Positions 42,194-50,260 of a stretch of DNA of 64,000 bases are shown piece by piece. Source of the DNA: Bacteroidota bacterium (GTDB taxonomy: Bacteria; Bacteroidota; Bacteroidia; Flavobacteriales; Flavobacteriaceae); assembly GCA_018335575.1 (NCBI GenBank), contig JAGXRT010000064.1:1-64000 (forward strand). The letters are read 5' to 3'. The notes below the pieces were generated by a model. It had not been told where the DNA came from. It ran no database searches and saw nothing but the letters and a program-made list of their open reading frames with translations. Position 1 is the stretch's first letter. Every line of letters begins with the position of its first letter. The translations under genes and the position numbers were made by a program.

Positions 42194-42784
42194 ATGGAAC
42201 ATCAGTTAACATATTCAACATCATTTGAAGAAAACAAAAAAGCACATGAACCATTGCTTTGGATTGGGCTGGTAAGCATCATTATGTTTTTTGCCGGACT
42301 TACCAGTGCTGTTATTGTTAGTAGCACCAGTGCTACGTGGCAATTATTTAGCTTACCAAGCTCATTTTTAAATAGTTCAATTGCTATAGTTTTAAGCAGT
42401 GTAACCTATCAAGCAGGTTATGTTTTTCTTAAAAAACAACAGCAATCAATAGCCATATTACTGTTTGCTATTACTTTAACCCTTAGCTTATTATTTGTAT
42501 ATTTCCAATACGCTGGATTATCAAATTTATATCAGCAAGGTATTTTTGCAACAGGTTCTCAGAGCACTACATCAAGTTCTTATTTTTATATTTTAACAGT
42601 GCTGCACATTGCACATTTATTTTTTGGATTGATAAGTTTACTTTATGTATCGATTAAAACAATGTTAAACAAGTATAACAACAATAATTATTTAGGGGTA
42701 AAAATTAGTTTAACCTATTGGCATTTCTTAGGAATTCTGTGGGTTTACTTATATGTATTTTTATCTGTAATGATGTCGAAATAA
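42194..42784 (+). CDS. Cytochrome c oxidase subunit III (first copy)
   Basis: A 196-residue membrane protein with five helices, matching the heme-copper oxidase subunit III family: an early LLWIGLVSIIMFFAGLTSAVIV helix, FILT-like VLHIAHLFFGLISLLYV, and the end TYWHFLGILWVYLYVFLSVMM. It is shorter than the second copy and lacks its insertion. Tandem coxIII genes are usual in Bacteroidota oxidase operons. Confidence 0.88.
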   Translation: MEHQLTYSTSFEENKKAHEPLLWIGLVSIIMFFAGLTSAVIVSSTSATWQLFSLPSSFLNSSIAIVLSSVTYQAGYVFLKKQQQSIAILLFAITLTLSLLFVYFQYAGLSNLYQQGIFATGSQSTTSSSYFYILTVLHIAHLFFGLISLLYVSIKTMLNKYNNNNYLGVKISLTYWHFLGILWVYLYVFLSVMMSK

Positions 42785-42792
42785 CAAATTTT

Positions 42793-43653
42793 ATGTCTCA
42801 ACACAATCATACTGCAGTAAAATCGGATTGGAGCGGAGGAATTTCTCCTTTTAAAACCAGCTATGGAAAACTTATGATGTGGTTTTTCCTGGTATCTGAT
42901 GCCTTAACTTTTTCAGGTTTTTTAGTTGCCTACGGTTTTTACCGTCACTATTTTATCGATGTTTGGCCAAGCGCTGAAAATGTTTTTACACATTTTCCTT
43001 TTTTACACGGAAATCATCCGTTACTATATGTAGGTTTAATGACTTTTATACTAATCATGAGTTCGGTCACTATGGTTTTAGCTGTAGAATCGGGTCAGCG
43101 TTTGTATAAAAAAGGGGTAAAAATTTGGCTGAGTTTAACCATTGTAGGAGGCTTAATTTTCTTAGGATCACAAGCATGGGAATGGGGACATTTTATTAAA
43201 GGGACCGAAGCTGGATCAGTGCAGCTTAGCACTGGCTATTACCAACTACCCGATGGCGAAGTAAAATCGACTGACGGCGTTATTGCCCGTTGGTCAGATT
43301 CAACTAAGCAAGAACTTATTTTGCCATGGAAAAATAAGGATGATGCTTATTATACAGTTAATGGTACTGAATTGGTAAATCTTACTAAAAAAGCAACCCA
43401 AGTTCAAGGAGCCAATTTAACTGTTAACGAATACGGACATAAGTTATTTGGAAATTTTTTCTTTTTTATTACCGGATTTCATGGTTTGCACGTTTTTAGT
43501 GGAGTAATCTTAAATTTAATCGTCTTATTAAATGTATTTAAGGGAACTTATGAAAAAAGAGGACATTATGAAATGGTAGAAAAAGTTGGACTTTACTGGC
43601 ATTTTGTTGATTTGGTTTGGGTATTTATTTTCACTTTCTTCTACTTAATTTAA
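42793..43653 (+). CDS. Cytochrome c oxidase subunit III (second copy)
   Basis: A 286-residue membrane protein of the same family with FFLVSDALTFSGFLVAYGFYRH, WEWGHFI, ITGFHGLHVFSG and LYWHFVDLVWVFIFTFFYLI. Between helices (about 140-210) lies a hydrophilic insertion of about 65 residues absent from the first copy. I chose the ATG at 42793 (MSQHNHTAV), 8 bp after the first coxIII stop; a longer frame from TTG at 42718 would overlap it by 67 bp and begins with non-conserved residues. Confidence 0.92.
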   Translation: MSQHNHTAVKSDWSGGISPFKTSYGKLMMWFFLVSDALTFSGFLVAYGFYRHYFIDVWPSAENVFTHFPFLHGNHPLLYVGLMTFILIMSSVTMVLAVESGQRLYKKGVKIWLSLTIVGGLIFLGSQAWEWGHFIKGTEAGSVQLSTGYYQLPDGEVKSTDGVIARWSDSTKQELILPWKNKDDAYYTVNGTELVNLTKKATQVQGANLTVNEYGHKLFGNFFFFITGFHGLHVFSGVILNLIVLLNVFKGTYEKRGHYEMVEKVGLYWHFVDLVWVFIFTFFYLI

Positions 43654-43659
43654 TTTATT

Positions 43660-44022
43660 ATGGAACATCAGGACGAATCTTTACGATATTTTCACAAAAA
43701 AACCGCCGATGAAGGTGCGCACACCCGTAAATTAGTTTGGCGCATATTTTGGATTTTACTAGCCGTTACAAGCTTGGAAATTCTATTAGGGCTTTACTAT
43801 AAAGAATGGGAACTTTCTTGGAATTTTGTTAAAACTACTTTTTTATTATTAACAGTAGCAAAAGCCTATTTAATAGTGGCTTACTATATGCATTTAAAGC
43901 ATGAAAACTCTTTTTTAATAAAAATAATAGCAATTCCATATATTGTTTTAGCTGTTTATTTAACACTCTTAGTTTTAAACGAGGGTATTTATTCTGACCT
44001 TATGGAACGCTGGTTGTGGTAA
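43660..44022 (+). CDS. Cytochrome c oxidase subunit IV family protein
   Basis: A 120-residue membrane protein with three helices (about 23-42, 53-74, 83-104). The pattern TFLLLTVAKAYLIVAYYMHLKHE is typical of prokaryotic oxidase subunit IV. It should stabilise the oxidase complex rather than take part in catalysis. Six bp after coxIII. Confidence 0.88.
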   Translation: MEHQDESLRYFHKKTADEGAHTRKLVWRIFWILLAVTSLEILLGLYYKEWELSWNFVKTTFLLLTVAKAYLIVAYYMHLKHENSFLIKIIAIPYIVLAVYLTLLVLNEGIYSDLMERWLW

Positions 44023-44031
44023 CATATATAT

Positions 44032-44712
44032 ATGAAATTAATTAAAAAAAATAATATCATTGTTCTTTTAATCGTTGCATTGCCATCGCTTTTTTACTTT
44101 TTGCTAAAAACAGGCAATCATCAGTATGAACGACTACCTATTTACGGTATAAACAAAGAAATTGTTAAAGTAAAGAAATCTTCCAATTTTTATACACTTC
44201 AAGATTTTAGTTTTACTACTCAATTTGAAGATAATTTCACTGCAGAGAATTTACATAATAAAATTACTGTAATTGGTTTTTTTGATAGTACCGATCAAAA
44301 CCTTTCTCTAGAAATTTTGACAAATATGAAGTATTTGCAACAGAAATTTGCTACCAATTCACAAGTTCAATTTCTAGCGATTGCTACTGATGGCATTTCT
44401 GTTTCTGTACTAAATTTATTAGCTAATAAAGTCACAAAAAACCATAAGAATTGGTTTTTCGTAACACAATCAAAAGAATTTACCTCAGATTTTATTAGCC
44501 AAAAACTTTATGCAGACCGTAATAATTCAATACAGATTCCTCACGAACTTGTTTTAATAGACTTTAGAGGACGTATCAGAGGTTATTTTGATGGAACAGT
44601 TCATAAAACAGTAAAACAAAATCTTATTGATGCTATAGATATTTTGTTAAAAGAAGTTTTTGTACCTTTAAAGGAAGATAAAGTTGCGAGTAAGATTACT
44701 ACAAAGCCTTAA
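44032..44712 (+). CDS. SCO-like protein lacking the copper-binding cysteines
   Basis: A 226-residue protein with an N-terminal membrane anchor (about 9-25) and a thioredoxin-like domain. Order and length resemble SCO proteins, and PHELVLIDFRGRIRGYFDG (from about 170) matches the conserved His region of the true SCO encoded 226 bp downstream (HSSNLVLVD). Where SCO proteins have CxxxC, this one reads IGFFDSTDQN (81-90), so it cannot bind copper in the usual way. It may be a chaperone or assembly factor for the oxidase (inference). Confidence 0.7.
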   Translation: MKLIKKNNIIVLLIVALPSLFYFLLKTGNHQYERLPIYGINKEIVKVKKSSNFYTLQDFSFTTQFEDNFTAENLHNKITVIGFFDSTDQNLSLEILTNMKYLQQKFATNSQVQFLAIATDGISVSVLNLLANKVTKNHKNWFFVTQSKEFTSDFISQKLYADRNNSIQIPHELVLIDFRGRIRGYFDGTVHKTVKQNLIDAIDILLKEVFVPLKEDKVASKITTKP

Positions 44713-44717
44713 ATTTT

Positions 44718-44936
44718 ATGAAAAAGATTTATTCATTTTTACTATTACTTCTAGTTTCAACAGAATCAGTATTTGCACAGTGCGCAATGTGTAAAGCATC
44801 ATTAGAGGCCGAAATTAATTCTGGGGGAATTGGCTCTAACGGTATCAATGATGGAATTTTATATTTAATGTTTATACCTTACTTGCTCATTGGTGGAGTT
44901 GGATTTATGATGTATAAACATTTTAAATCATCTTAA
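44718..44936 (+). CDS. Small membrane protein with CAMC motif
   Basis: A 72-residue protein with a signal peptide or anchor (FLLLLLVSTESVFAQ), a CAMC pair right after it (C22, C25) and a C-terminal helix (about 46-65). The spacing of two periplasmic Cys beside a membrane helix suggests metal or disulfide chemistry, and its place between two SCO-like genes suggests copper delivery to the oxidase (inference). No named family recognised. Confidence 0.7.
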   Translation: MKKIYSFLLLLLVSTESVFAQCAMCKASLEAEINSGGIGSNGINDGILYLMFIPYLLIGGVGFMMYKHFKSS

Positions 44937-44937
44937 G

Positions 44938-45585
44938 ATGAAATTTAATTTCCTTAATTTACTTTTTACTTCTTTTGTTTTTCTATCAGTAGTTTCATGC
45001 GAATCAACTACTAAACCATTGCCTTTCATTGGAAATCATCAGACCATTGAAAAAAATGTTGAAGGTAAATTGGTACTAGATACTATCTACCATACCGTAC
45101 CAGATTTTCAGTTTATAAATCAAAATAATCAGTTAATTACACAAGATATTTTAAACAATAAAATTACTGTTGTTAATTTTATTTTTACAAGCTGCCCAAC
45201 TATTTGTCCTAAACAAACTCAGCAATTAAAGGCTATTCAAGAAAAAACACTTAAATTTGAGCATTATCAACAACTTTCATTTACTGTTGATCCGAAAAGA
45301 GACACACCCGAAAAATTAAAACAATTTGGGTTAAAATATAAGGCTGATTTTAGCAATTGGCATTTTTTAAGAGCCGAACAAGAAATTGTTTATACGTTGG
45401 GAATGAAAGGATTTTATTTAGGTATGGGTAAAGATCAAGCAGCAGAAGGAGGTTTTTTTCATTCATCAAACTTAGTTTTGGTAGATCAGCAAAAACACAT
45501 CAGGGGGATGTACGATAGTTTTGATGAAAATGCAGTAAAACAACTTATTAAAGACATAAAGCAACTATCTTTAAGCTATGAATAA
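44938..45585 (+). CDS. SCO-family copper chaperone lipoprotein
   Basis: A 215-residue lipoprotein (lipobox SVVSC, Cys21) with a thioredoxin fold. Copper ligands are intact: TSCPTICPKQ (Cys86, Cys90) and His175 in FFHSSNLVLVD. The TVDPKRDTPEKL segment is a SCO signature. It should deliver or reduce copper at the CuA site of subunit II. The next gene, ctaA, overlaps its end by 8 bp. Confidence 0.93.
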   Translation: MKFNFLNLLFTSFVFLSVVSCESTTKPLPFIGNHQTIEKNVEGKLVLDTIYHTVPDFQFINQNNQLITQDILNNKITVVNFIFTSCPTICPKQTQQLKAIQEKTLKFEHYQQLSFTVDPKRDTPEKLKQFGLKYKADFSNWHFLRAEQEIVYTLGMKGFYLGMGKDQAAEGGFFHSSNLVLVDQQKHIRGMYDSFDENAVKQLIKDIKQLSLSYE

Positions 45586-46618
45586 AACACCTAAAATAAT
45601 TCAAAAATGGTTAATGCTTGGAGCAATTTTAGTAGTTACTATGATTGCCATAGGCGGTATAACTCGTTTAACACAATCTGGTTTATCTATTGTACATTGG
45701 AAACCAATCTCTGGTGTTGTTCCACCATTATCAGAAGCTGATTGGTTGCAAGAATTTGAACACTATAAAAGCTCACCCGAGTTTATTAAAAAAAATGCGC
45801 ATTTTAATTTAGACGATTTTAAAAAAATATTCTTTTGGGAATACATTCATCGATTGGTTGGCCGATTGTTAGGAATCGTATTTATTGTTCCTTTTGTATA
45901 CTTTTTAATTAGAAGAAAAATAAAAGATGCTAACTTAATTAAAAACTTGCTGGTCATATTTTTCTTAGGAGCCTTACAAGGATATGCCGGTTGGTATATG
46001 GTAAAAAGTGGATTGGTCAACAATCCGTATGTAAGTCATTATCGATTGGCAATTCATTTATTGCTTGCCTTGTTATTATTAATTTTTATAACATGGGAAA
46101 TATTAAAAATTAAATATCCTATTATTAGTTACAACTATCCAAAACACAGAAAAATTAGAAATTTAATACGATTCTCATTTTTGTTATTAATAGTTCAGAT
46201 TACTTATGGAGCATTTACTGCCGGATTAAAAGCAGGCTATATTTATCAAACCTTTCCAAAAATGGGAAATGAATGGTTTCCTGACAGCATTGTAAATAAA
46301 CTGGATCTTATTGGGTTAACAACTTTAACTAACAATCCTGCAACAGTACAGTTTATACATAGATGGTTAGGAATTTTTATTTTTGTATTTATAATGTGGC
46401 TCTACTTTAAAGTTCGTAAAAGAGCTGTTAGTGCGCAACAATTAAAAAGTGTAAAAATGGTTTTTCACACAACTAGTTTACAGGTAATTTTAGGAATAGT
46501 CGCAATTTTAAATGCCGTTCCTTTATTTATTGGAGTACTTCATCAATTAATTGCAGTAATGTTACTAATTAATTTAGTTATTGCATATTATTTCTTTAGA
46601 TATAGAATTTATAGTTAA
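45578..46618 (+). CDS. ctaA: Heme A synthase (COX15/CtaA)
   Basis: A 346-residue membrane enzyme that oxidises heme O to heme A. Eight helices in two four-helix halves; GGITRLTQSGLSIVHWKPISGVVPP (about 25-49), WEYIHRLVGRLLGI, GALQGYAGWYMVKSGL, HYRLAIHLLLAL, and FIHRWLGIFIF and LHQLIAVML provide the conserved His ligands. Last gene of the oxidase operon, completing heme A supply with ctaB at the other end. Confidence 0.93.
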   Translation: MNKTPKIIQKWLMLGAILVVTMIAIGGITRLTQSGLSIVHWKPISGVVPPLSEADWLQEFEHYKSSPEFIKKNAHFNLDDFKKIFFWEYIHRLVGRLLGIVFIVPFVYFLIRRKIKDANLIKNLLVIFFLGALQGYAGWYMVKSGLVNNPYVSHYRLAIHLLLALLLLIFITWEILKIKYPIISYNYPKHRKIRNLIRFSFLLLIVQITYGAFTAGLKAGYIYQTFPKMGNEWFPDSIVNKLDLIGLTTLTNNPATVQFIHRWLGIFIFVFIMWLYFKVRKRAVSAQQLKSVKMVFHTTSLQVILGIVAILNAVPLFIGVLHQLIAVMLLINLVIAYYFFRYRIYS

Positions 46619-46646
46619 AAAAGGGAGCATTTTGCTTCCTTTTTTT
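46619..46646. terminator. Bidirectional terminator between ctaA and rlmN
   Basis: Stem AAAAGGGAGCA (46619-46629) with TGCTTCCTTTT (46633-46643), one G-U pair, loop TTT, then T-run; overlaps the rlmN stop codon on the other strand. Confidence 0.8.
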
Positions 46647-47685
46647 AACTCTGTTTATTGGCTAATTGTCCACATGCTGCATCAATATCTTTACCTCTGC
46701 TACGTCTAACGTTTACAATAATTTTATGTCGTTCTAAGGTTTCAATATACTTATTAATAATTTCAGGACTTGCTTGTTGAAACCCACTATTTTCAACAGG
46801 ATTATACTCTATTAAGTTAACTTTACTTGGTACTTGTTTGCAAAATTTTACCAAAGCGCCTATGGCATCTTCCGTATCATTTATTCCTTTCCAAATTACG
46901 TATTCAAATGACACTTTTGATTTTGTTTTCTGATACCAATATAGTAAAGCTTCTTTTAAATCATCCAACGGAAAACTAGTAGAAAAAGGCATAATCTTAT
47001 TGCGTATTTCTTCTTGTGCACTGTGCAGCGATACTGCTAAATTAAATTTCACTTCATCATCAGCCAGCTTTTTAATCATTTTTGGTATACCCGATGTTGA
47101 AAGCGTTATTCTTTTAGGAGACATTGCCAATCCTTCATCAGCTGTAATTTTATCAATAGCTAACAATACATTGTTATAATTCATTAGCGGTTCTCCCATC
47201 CCCATAAAAACTATGTTAGATAATTTTCTGCCAAAATATAGCTTACTTTGTTGATTTATTATAGCTACCTGATCGTAAATTTCATCGGGATTTAAGTTTC
47301 TCTTTTTCTGAAGTTGAGCGGTAGCGCAAAAAGTACAATCTAAACTACAACCAACCTGACTAGATACACAAGCAGTTGTTCTGGTTTCTGTAGGTATTAA
47401 AACTGATTCAACTATAAAACCATCGTGTAATTTTACAGCATTTTTTATAGTTCCGTCTGCACTACGCTGCATTTGATCTACTTTGATGTGATTTATCACA
47501 AAGTACTCTTCTAAAAGTAATCTTGTTTCTTTAGAAATATTGGTCATTTCCTCAAAAGAATGTGCAGATTTAACCCAAAGCCATTCATACACTTGGTTTC
47601 CTCTAAACGCTTTTTCGTGGTTATTTTCAAAGAATTTTCTAAGTGCTTCTTTTGATAAGGTTCGTATGTCTTGTTTTTTGGTCAT
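46645..47685 (-). CDS. rlmN: Dual-specificity RNA methyltransferase RlmN
   Basis: A 346-residue radical SAM enzyme methylating C2 of A2503 in 23S rRNA and A37 in some tRNAs. The SAM cluster motif is SSQVGCSLDCTFCATAQ (about 107-123). Catalytic regions MGMGEPLMNY and the late CGQL (the Cys that resolves the intermediate) are present; the N-terminal helix-hairpin domain precedes. It follows queA on the minus strand, separated by a terminator. Confidence 0.95.
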   Translation of the reverse strand: MTKKQDIRTLSKEALRKFFENNHEKAFRGNQVYEWLWVKSAHSFEEMTNISKETRLLLEEYFVINHIKVDQMQRSADGTIKNAVKLHDGFIVESVLIPTETRTTACVSSQVGCSLDCTFCATAQLQKKRNLNPDEIYDQVAIINQQSKLYFGRKLSNIVFMGMGEPLMNYNNVLLAIDKITADEGLAMSPKRITLSTSGIPKMIKKLADDEVKFNLAVSLHSAQEEIRNKIMPFSTSFPLDDLKEALLYWYQKTKSKVSFEYVIWKGINDTEDAIGALVKFCKQVPSKVNLIEYNPVENSGFQQASPEIINKYIETLERHKIIVNVRRSRGKDIDAACGQLANKQS

Positions 47686-47696
47686 TAATCAAATTT

Positions 47697-47733
47697 AAAA
47701 AAATATTCCCGCTTAAAGCGGGAATATTTTTTT
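47697..47733. terminator. Strong terminator downstream of queA
   Basis: Perfect 11-bp stem AATATTCCCGC/GCGGGAATATT (47702-47712, 47718-47728) with loop TTAAA; A and T tracts on both sides allow function in both directions. Confidence 0.88.
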
Positions 47734-47746
47734 ATACCTTTTTAAT

Positions 47747-48796
47747 TTAGATAATTAACATGGCATCGCCGTAGGTGTAGAAACGGTATTTTTCTTTAAC
47801 CGCTTCTTTATATGCTTTCATAGTTAAATCATAACCAGCAAAAGCTGCAACCATCATTAACAAAGTTGATTTTGGCGTATGAAAATTGGTGATCATACAA
47901 TTAGCAACACTAAAATCGTATGGTGGGAAAATAAATTTATTAGTCCATCCGGTATATGGATTTAACTGTCCGTTTGATGAAACAGAACTTTCAATAGAAC
48001 GCATTACCGTTGTACCAACAGCACAAATTCTCTTATTATTCTTAATCCCATTATTTACAATTTCTGTTGATTTTGCCGGAATAATAATTTCCTCTGAATC
48101 CATTTTATGCTTTGATAAATCTTCTACTTCAACCGGATTAAAGGTTCCTAAACCAACATGCAAGGTTAGTTCTGAAAACTCAACCCCTTTAATTTCTAAA
48201 CGCTTCATTAAATGCTTTGAGAAATGCAATCCCGCAGTTGGTGCTGCTACTGCGCCTTCGTGTTTTGCAAAAATGGTTTGGTAACGCTCTTCATCTTCGG
48301 GCATTACATCGCGCTTTATATACTTTGGTATAGGTGTTTCTCCAAGTTCTTTTAATTTTGCTCTAAATTCTTCATAAGAACCATCGTATAAGAAACGTAA
48401 GGTTCTGCCACGTGATGTTGTATTATCAATTACTTCAGCCACCAAGCTATGATCATCACCAAAAAATAATTTATTTCCTATTCTAATTTTTCTAGCCGGA
48501 TCAACCAATACATCCCATAACCTACTCTCAACATTTAACTCTCTCAACAAAAACACTTCAATACGGGCACCTGTTTTTTCTTTTTCTCCGTATAAACGTG
48601 CTGGAAATACTTTAGTATTATTTAAAATCATAACATCACCTTCATCAAAATAGTCAATGACGTCTTTAAATAATTTATGTTCTATGGTTTTTTCTTTACG
48701 GTTAACAACCATTAAGCGCGATTCATCTCTGTTTTCTGCCGGATACTCTGCCAATAACTCTGATGGTAAATCGAAATCAAAATGTGATAATTTCAT
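47747..48796 (-). CDS. queA: S-adenosylmethionine:tRNA ribosyltransferase-isomerase
   Basis: A 349-residue cytosolic enzyme that transfers and rearranges the ribose of SAM to 7-aminomethyl-7-deazaguanine in tRNA (queuosine pathway). Signatures: [25 protein letters not shown] (6-30), [36 protein letters not shown] and [24 protein letters not shown]. Full length. Monocistronic, bounded by a terminator. Confidence 0.95.
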   Translation of the reverse strand: MKLSHFDFDLPSELLAEYPAENRDESRLMVVNRKEKTIEHKLFKDVIDYFDEGDVMILNNTKVFPARLYGEKEKTGARIEVFLLRELNVESRLWDVLVDPARKIRIGNKLFFGDDHSLVAEVIDNTTSRGRTLRFLYDGSYEEFRAKLKELGETPIPKYIKRDVMPEDEERYQTIFAKHEGAVAAPTAGLHFSKHLMKRLEIKGVEFSELTLHVGLGTFNPVEVEDLSKHKMDSEEIIIPAKSTEIVNNGIKNNKRICAVGTTVMRSIESSVSSNGQLNPYTGWTNKFIFPPYDFSVANCMITNFHTPKSTLLMMVAAFAGYDLTMKAYKEAVKEKYRFYTYGDAMLII

Positions 48797-48959
48797 GTGT
48801 GGGTTTTAAATATTTTGTAAACTTTATACGATTATTTAAAATTTAACTCAACAATTTTAATTCCAAAATTAAAATTGCTGATAATTTTTTAAAAAATACA
48901 GCGGGCAAATATACAACATTGAGCAAGGGCTTGTCAAGTAATTGAGTATAAAGTTTTTG

Positions 48960-50183
48960 TTAATCTTTAAATAAAAAATTAAAATCATCCCAAAATTTAG
49001 GGTAGGATTTCTGAACAACTAGGGCATCGTTTATAGTTAAGGGCACCAATAAACTTAATGGAGCAAAAGCCATAGCCATGCGGTGATCGTGGTATGTTTC
49101 AATAAGTATATTTTCATTTAATTGTGATGAACAAATTAACTGCAAGCTGTTTTCTGTAATCTCAACAACAGCTCCAAATTTCTCCAACTCATTTTTAAGT
49201 GCAATTAATCGATCTGTTTCTTTAATTTTTAAGGTATGTAATCCTGTCAAGTAACAGTTTACCCCAAGTCCTAAACACGTAACAGCAATGGTTTGAGCGA
49301 TATCTGGAGTATTTATTAAATCGAGTTCTATTTCTGTTGGATACTTAAAATTAAGAACTTTTGATAGCTCCATTTTATTGCCTTCAAACAATGTTGAAAC
49401 ACCAAAGTTATTGTATATTTCAACTAAAGCAGCATCACCTTGCTGACTGTTTTTAAAAAATGAATTAATACTTACTTTTCCATTTTTGCTCAGTGCTATT
49501 AAACTAAAATAATAAGAAGCAGAGCTCCAATCTGATTCAATTTCTATTTCCTTAATTTTGATTTTTTCAGGCCTAACTGGCTTTACAACAATCGTATTTT
49601 CTTTCCAAGTAACATCAATACCTAAGGTTTTCAATTGCGAAATGGTCATTTTTAAATACGGAATCGAAGTTACTTCAGTTGTAAATGTTAAAGTTAAACC
49701 TTTAGTTAGTTTAGGTGCTATAAGTAACAATGCTGATAAATACTGACTACTTACATTGCCAGCTATGGATACTGTGTTTTTTATTAATTTTTTTCCATGT
49801 ATTTTTAAAGGAGGAAAACCATCTTTTTCTAGATATTCAATTTCAGCACCTAGCTCTTTTAAAGCATCAACCAGTATTTTTATAGGTCTGTTTTTCATGC
49901 GTTCCGAACCGGTTAAAACTACCTTTTTACCATCTTGAACAGCAAAAAATGCTGTTAAAAAACGCATAGCAGTTCCAGCATGATTAATATCAACACTTGT
50001 TTCATTACTGTTTAAGGCTTTTTGAAGTAAAACGGTATCCTCTGCATCTGACAAATTTGTGATGGAAATTGAACTCCACAATTGCTTTAGAATCAACCAT
50101 CGATTGGATTCGCTTTTGGAACCTCCAATTTTAAGTTCACCTTTAGGTTTTAAATTTCTGAAATCTAAACTAATTTTATTCAT
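48960..50183 (-). CDS. aroA: 3-phosphoshikimate 1-carboxyvinyltransferase (EPSP synthase)
   Basis: A 407-residue shikimate pathway enzyme. Motifs: GSKSESNRWLILKQL (from about 20), HAGTAMRFLTAFFA, GSERMKNRPI, SSQYLSALLL, IKETDRLIALKNELEKFG and HDHRMAMAFAPL. I chose the ATG at 50183 (MNKISLDFRN), which gives the usual N-terminus; an upstream ATG at 50246 would add 21 non-conserved residues and reach close to the divergent gene. Probably monocistronic. Confidence 0.93.
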   Translation of the reverse strand: MNKISLDFRNLKPKGELKIGGSKSESNRWLILKQLWSSISITNLSDAEDTVLLQKALNSNETSVDINHAGTAMRFLTAFFAVQDGKKVVLTGSERMKNRPIKILVDALKELGAEIEYLEKDGFPPLKIHGKKLIKNTVSIAGNVSSQYLSALLLIAPKLTKGLTLTFTTEVTSIPYLKMTISQLKTLGIDVTWKENTIVVKPVRPEKIKIKEIEIESDWSSASYYFSLIALSKNGKVSINSFFKNSQQGDAALVEIYNNFGVSTLFEGNKMELSKVLNFKYPTEIELDLINTPDIAQTIAVTCLGLGVNCYLTGLHTLKIKETDRLIALKNELEKFGAVVEITENSLQLICSSQLNENILIETYHDHRMAMAFAPLSLLVPLTINDALVVQKSYPKFWDDFNFLFKD

Positions 50184-50260
50184 GCTTTTTTTATACGCCA
50201 CTAATTTAAAATAATTTAATAGATTTACTGATAGCAATTCCATCAACCAAATTATAAATT

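Noticed and set aside
42718-42792. TTG start for the second coxIII
   Set aside because: Would overlap the first coxIII by 67 bp and add non-conserved residues; ATG at 42793 fits better.
50184-50246. Longer aroA starting at 50246
   Set aside because: Adds 21 residues not expected in the family; the ATG at 50183 gives the standard N-terminus.
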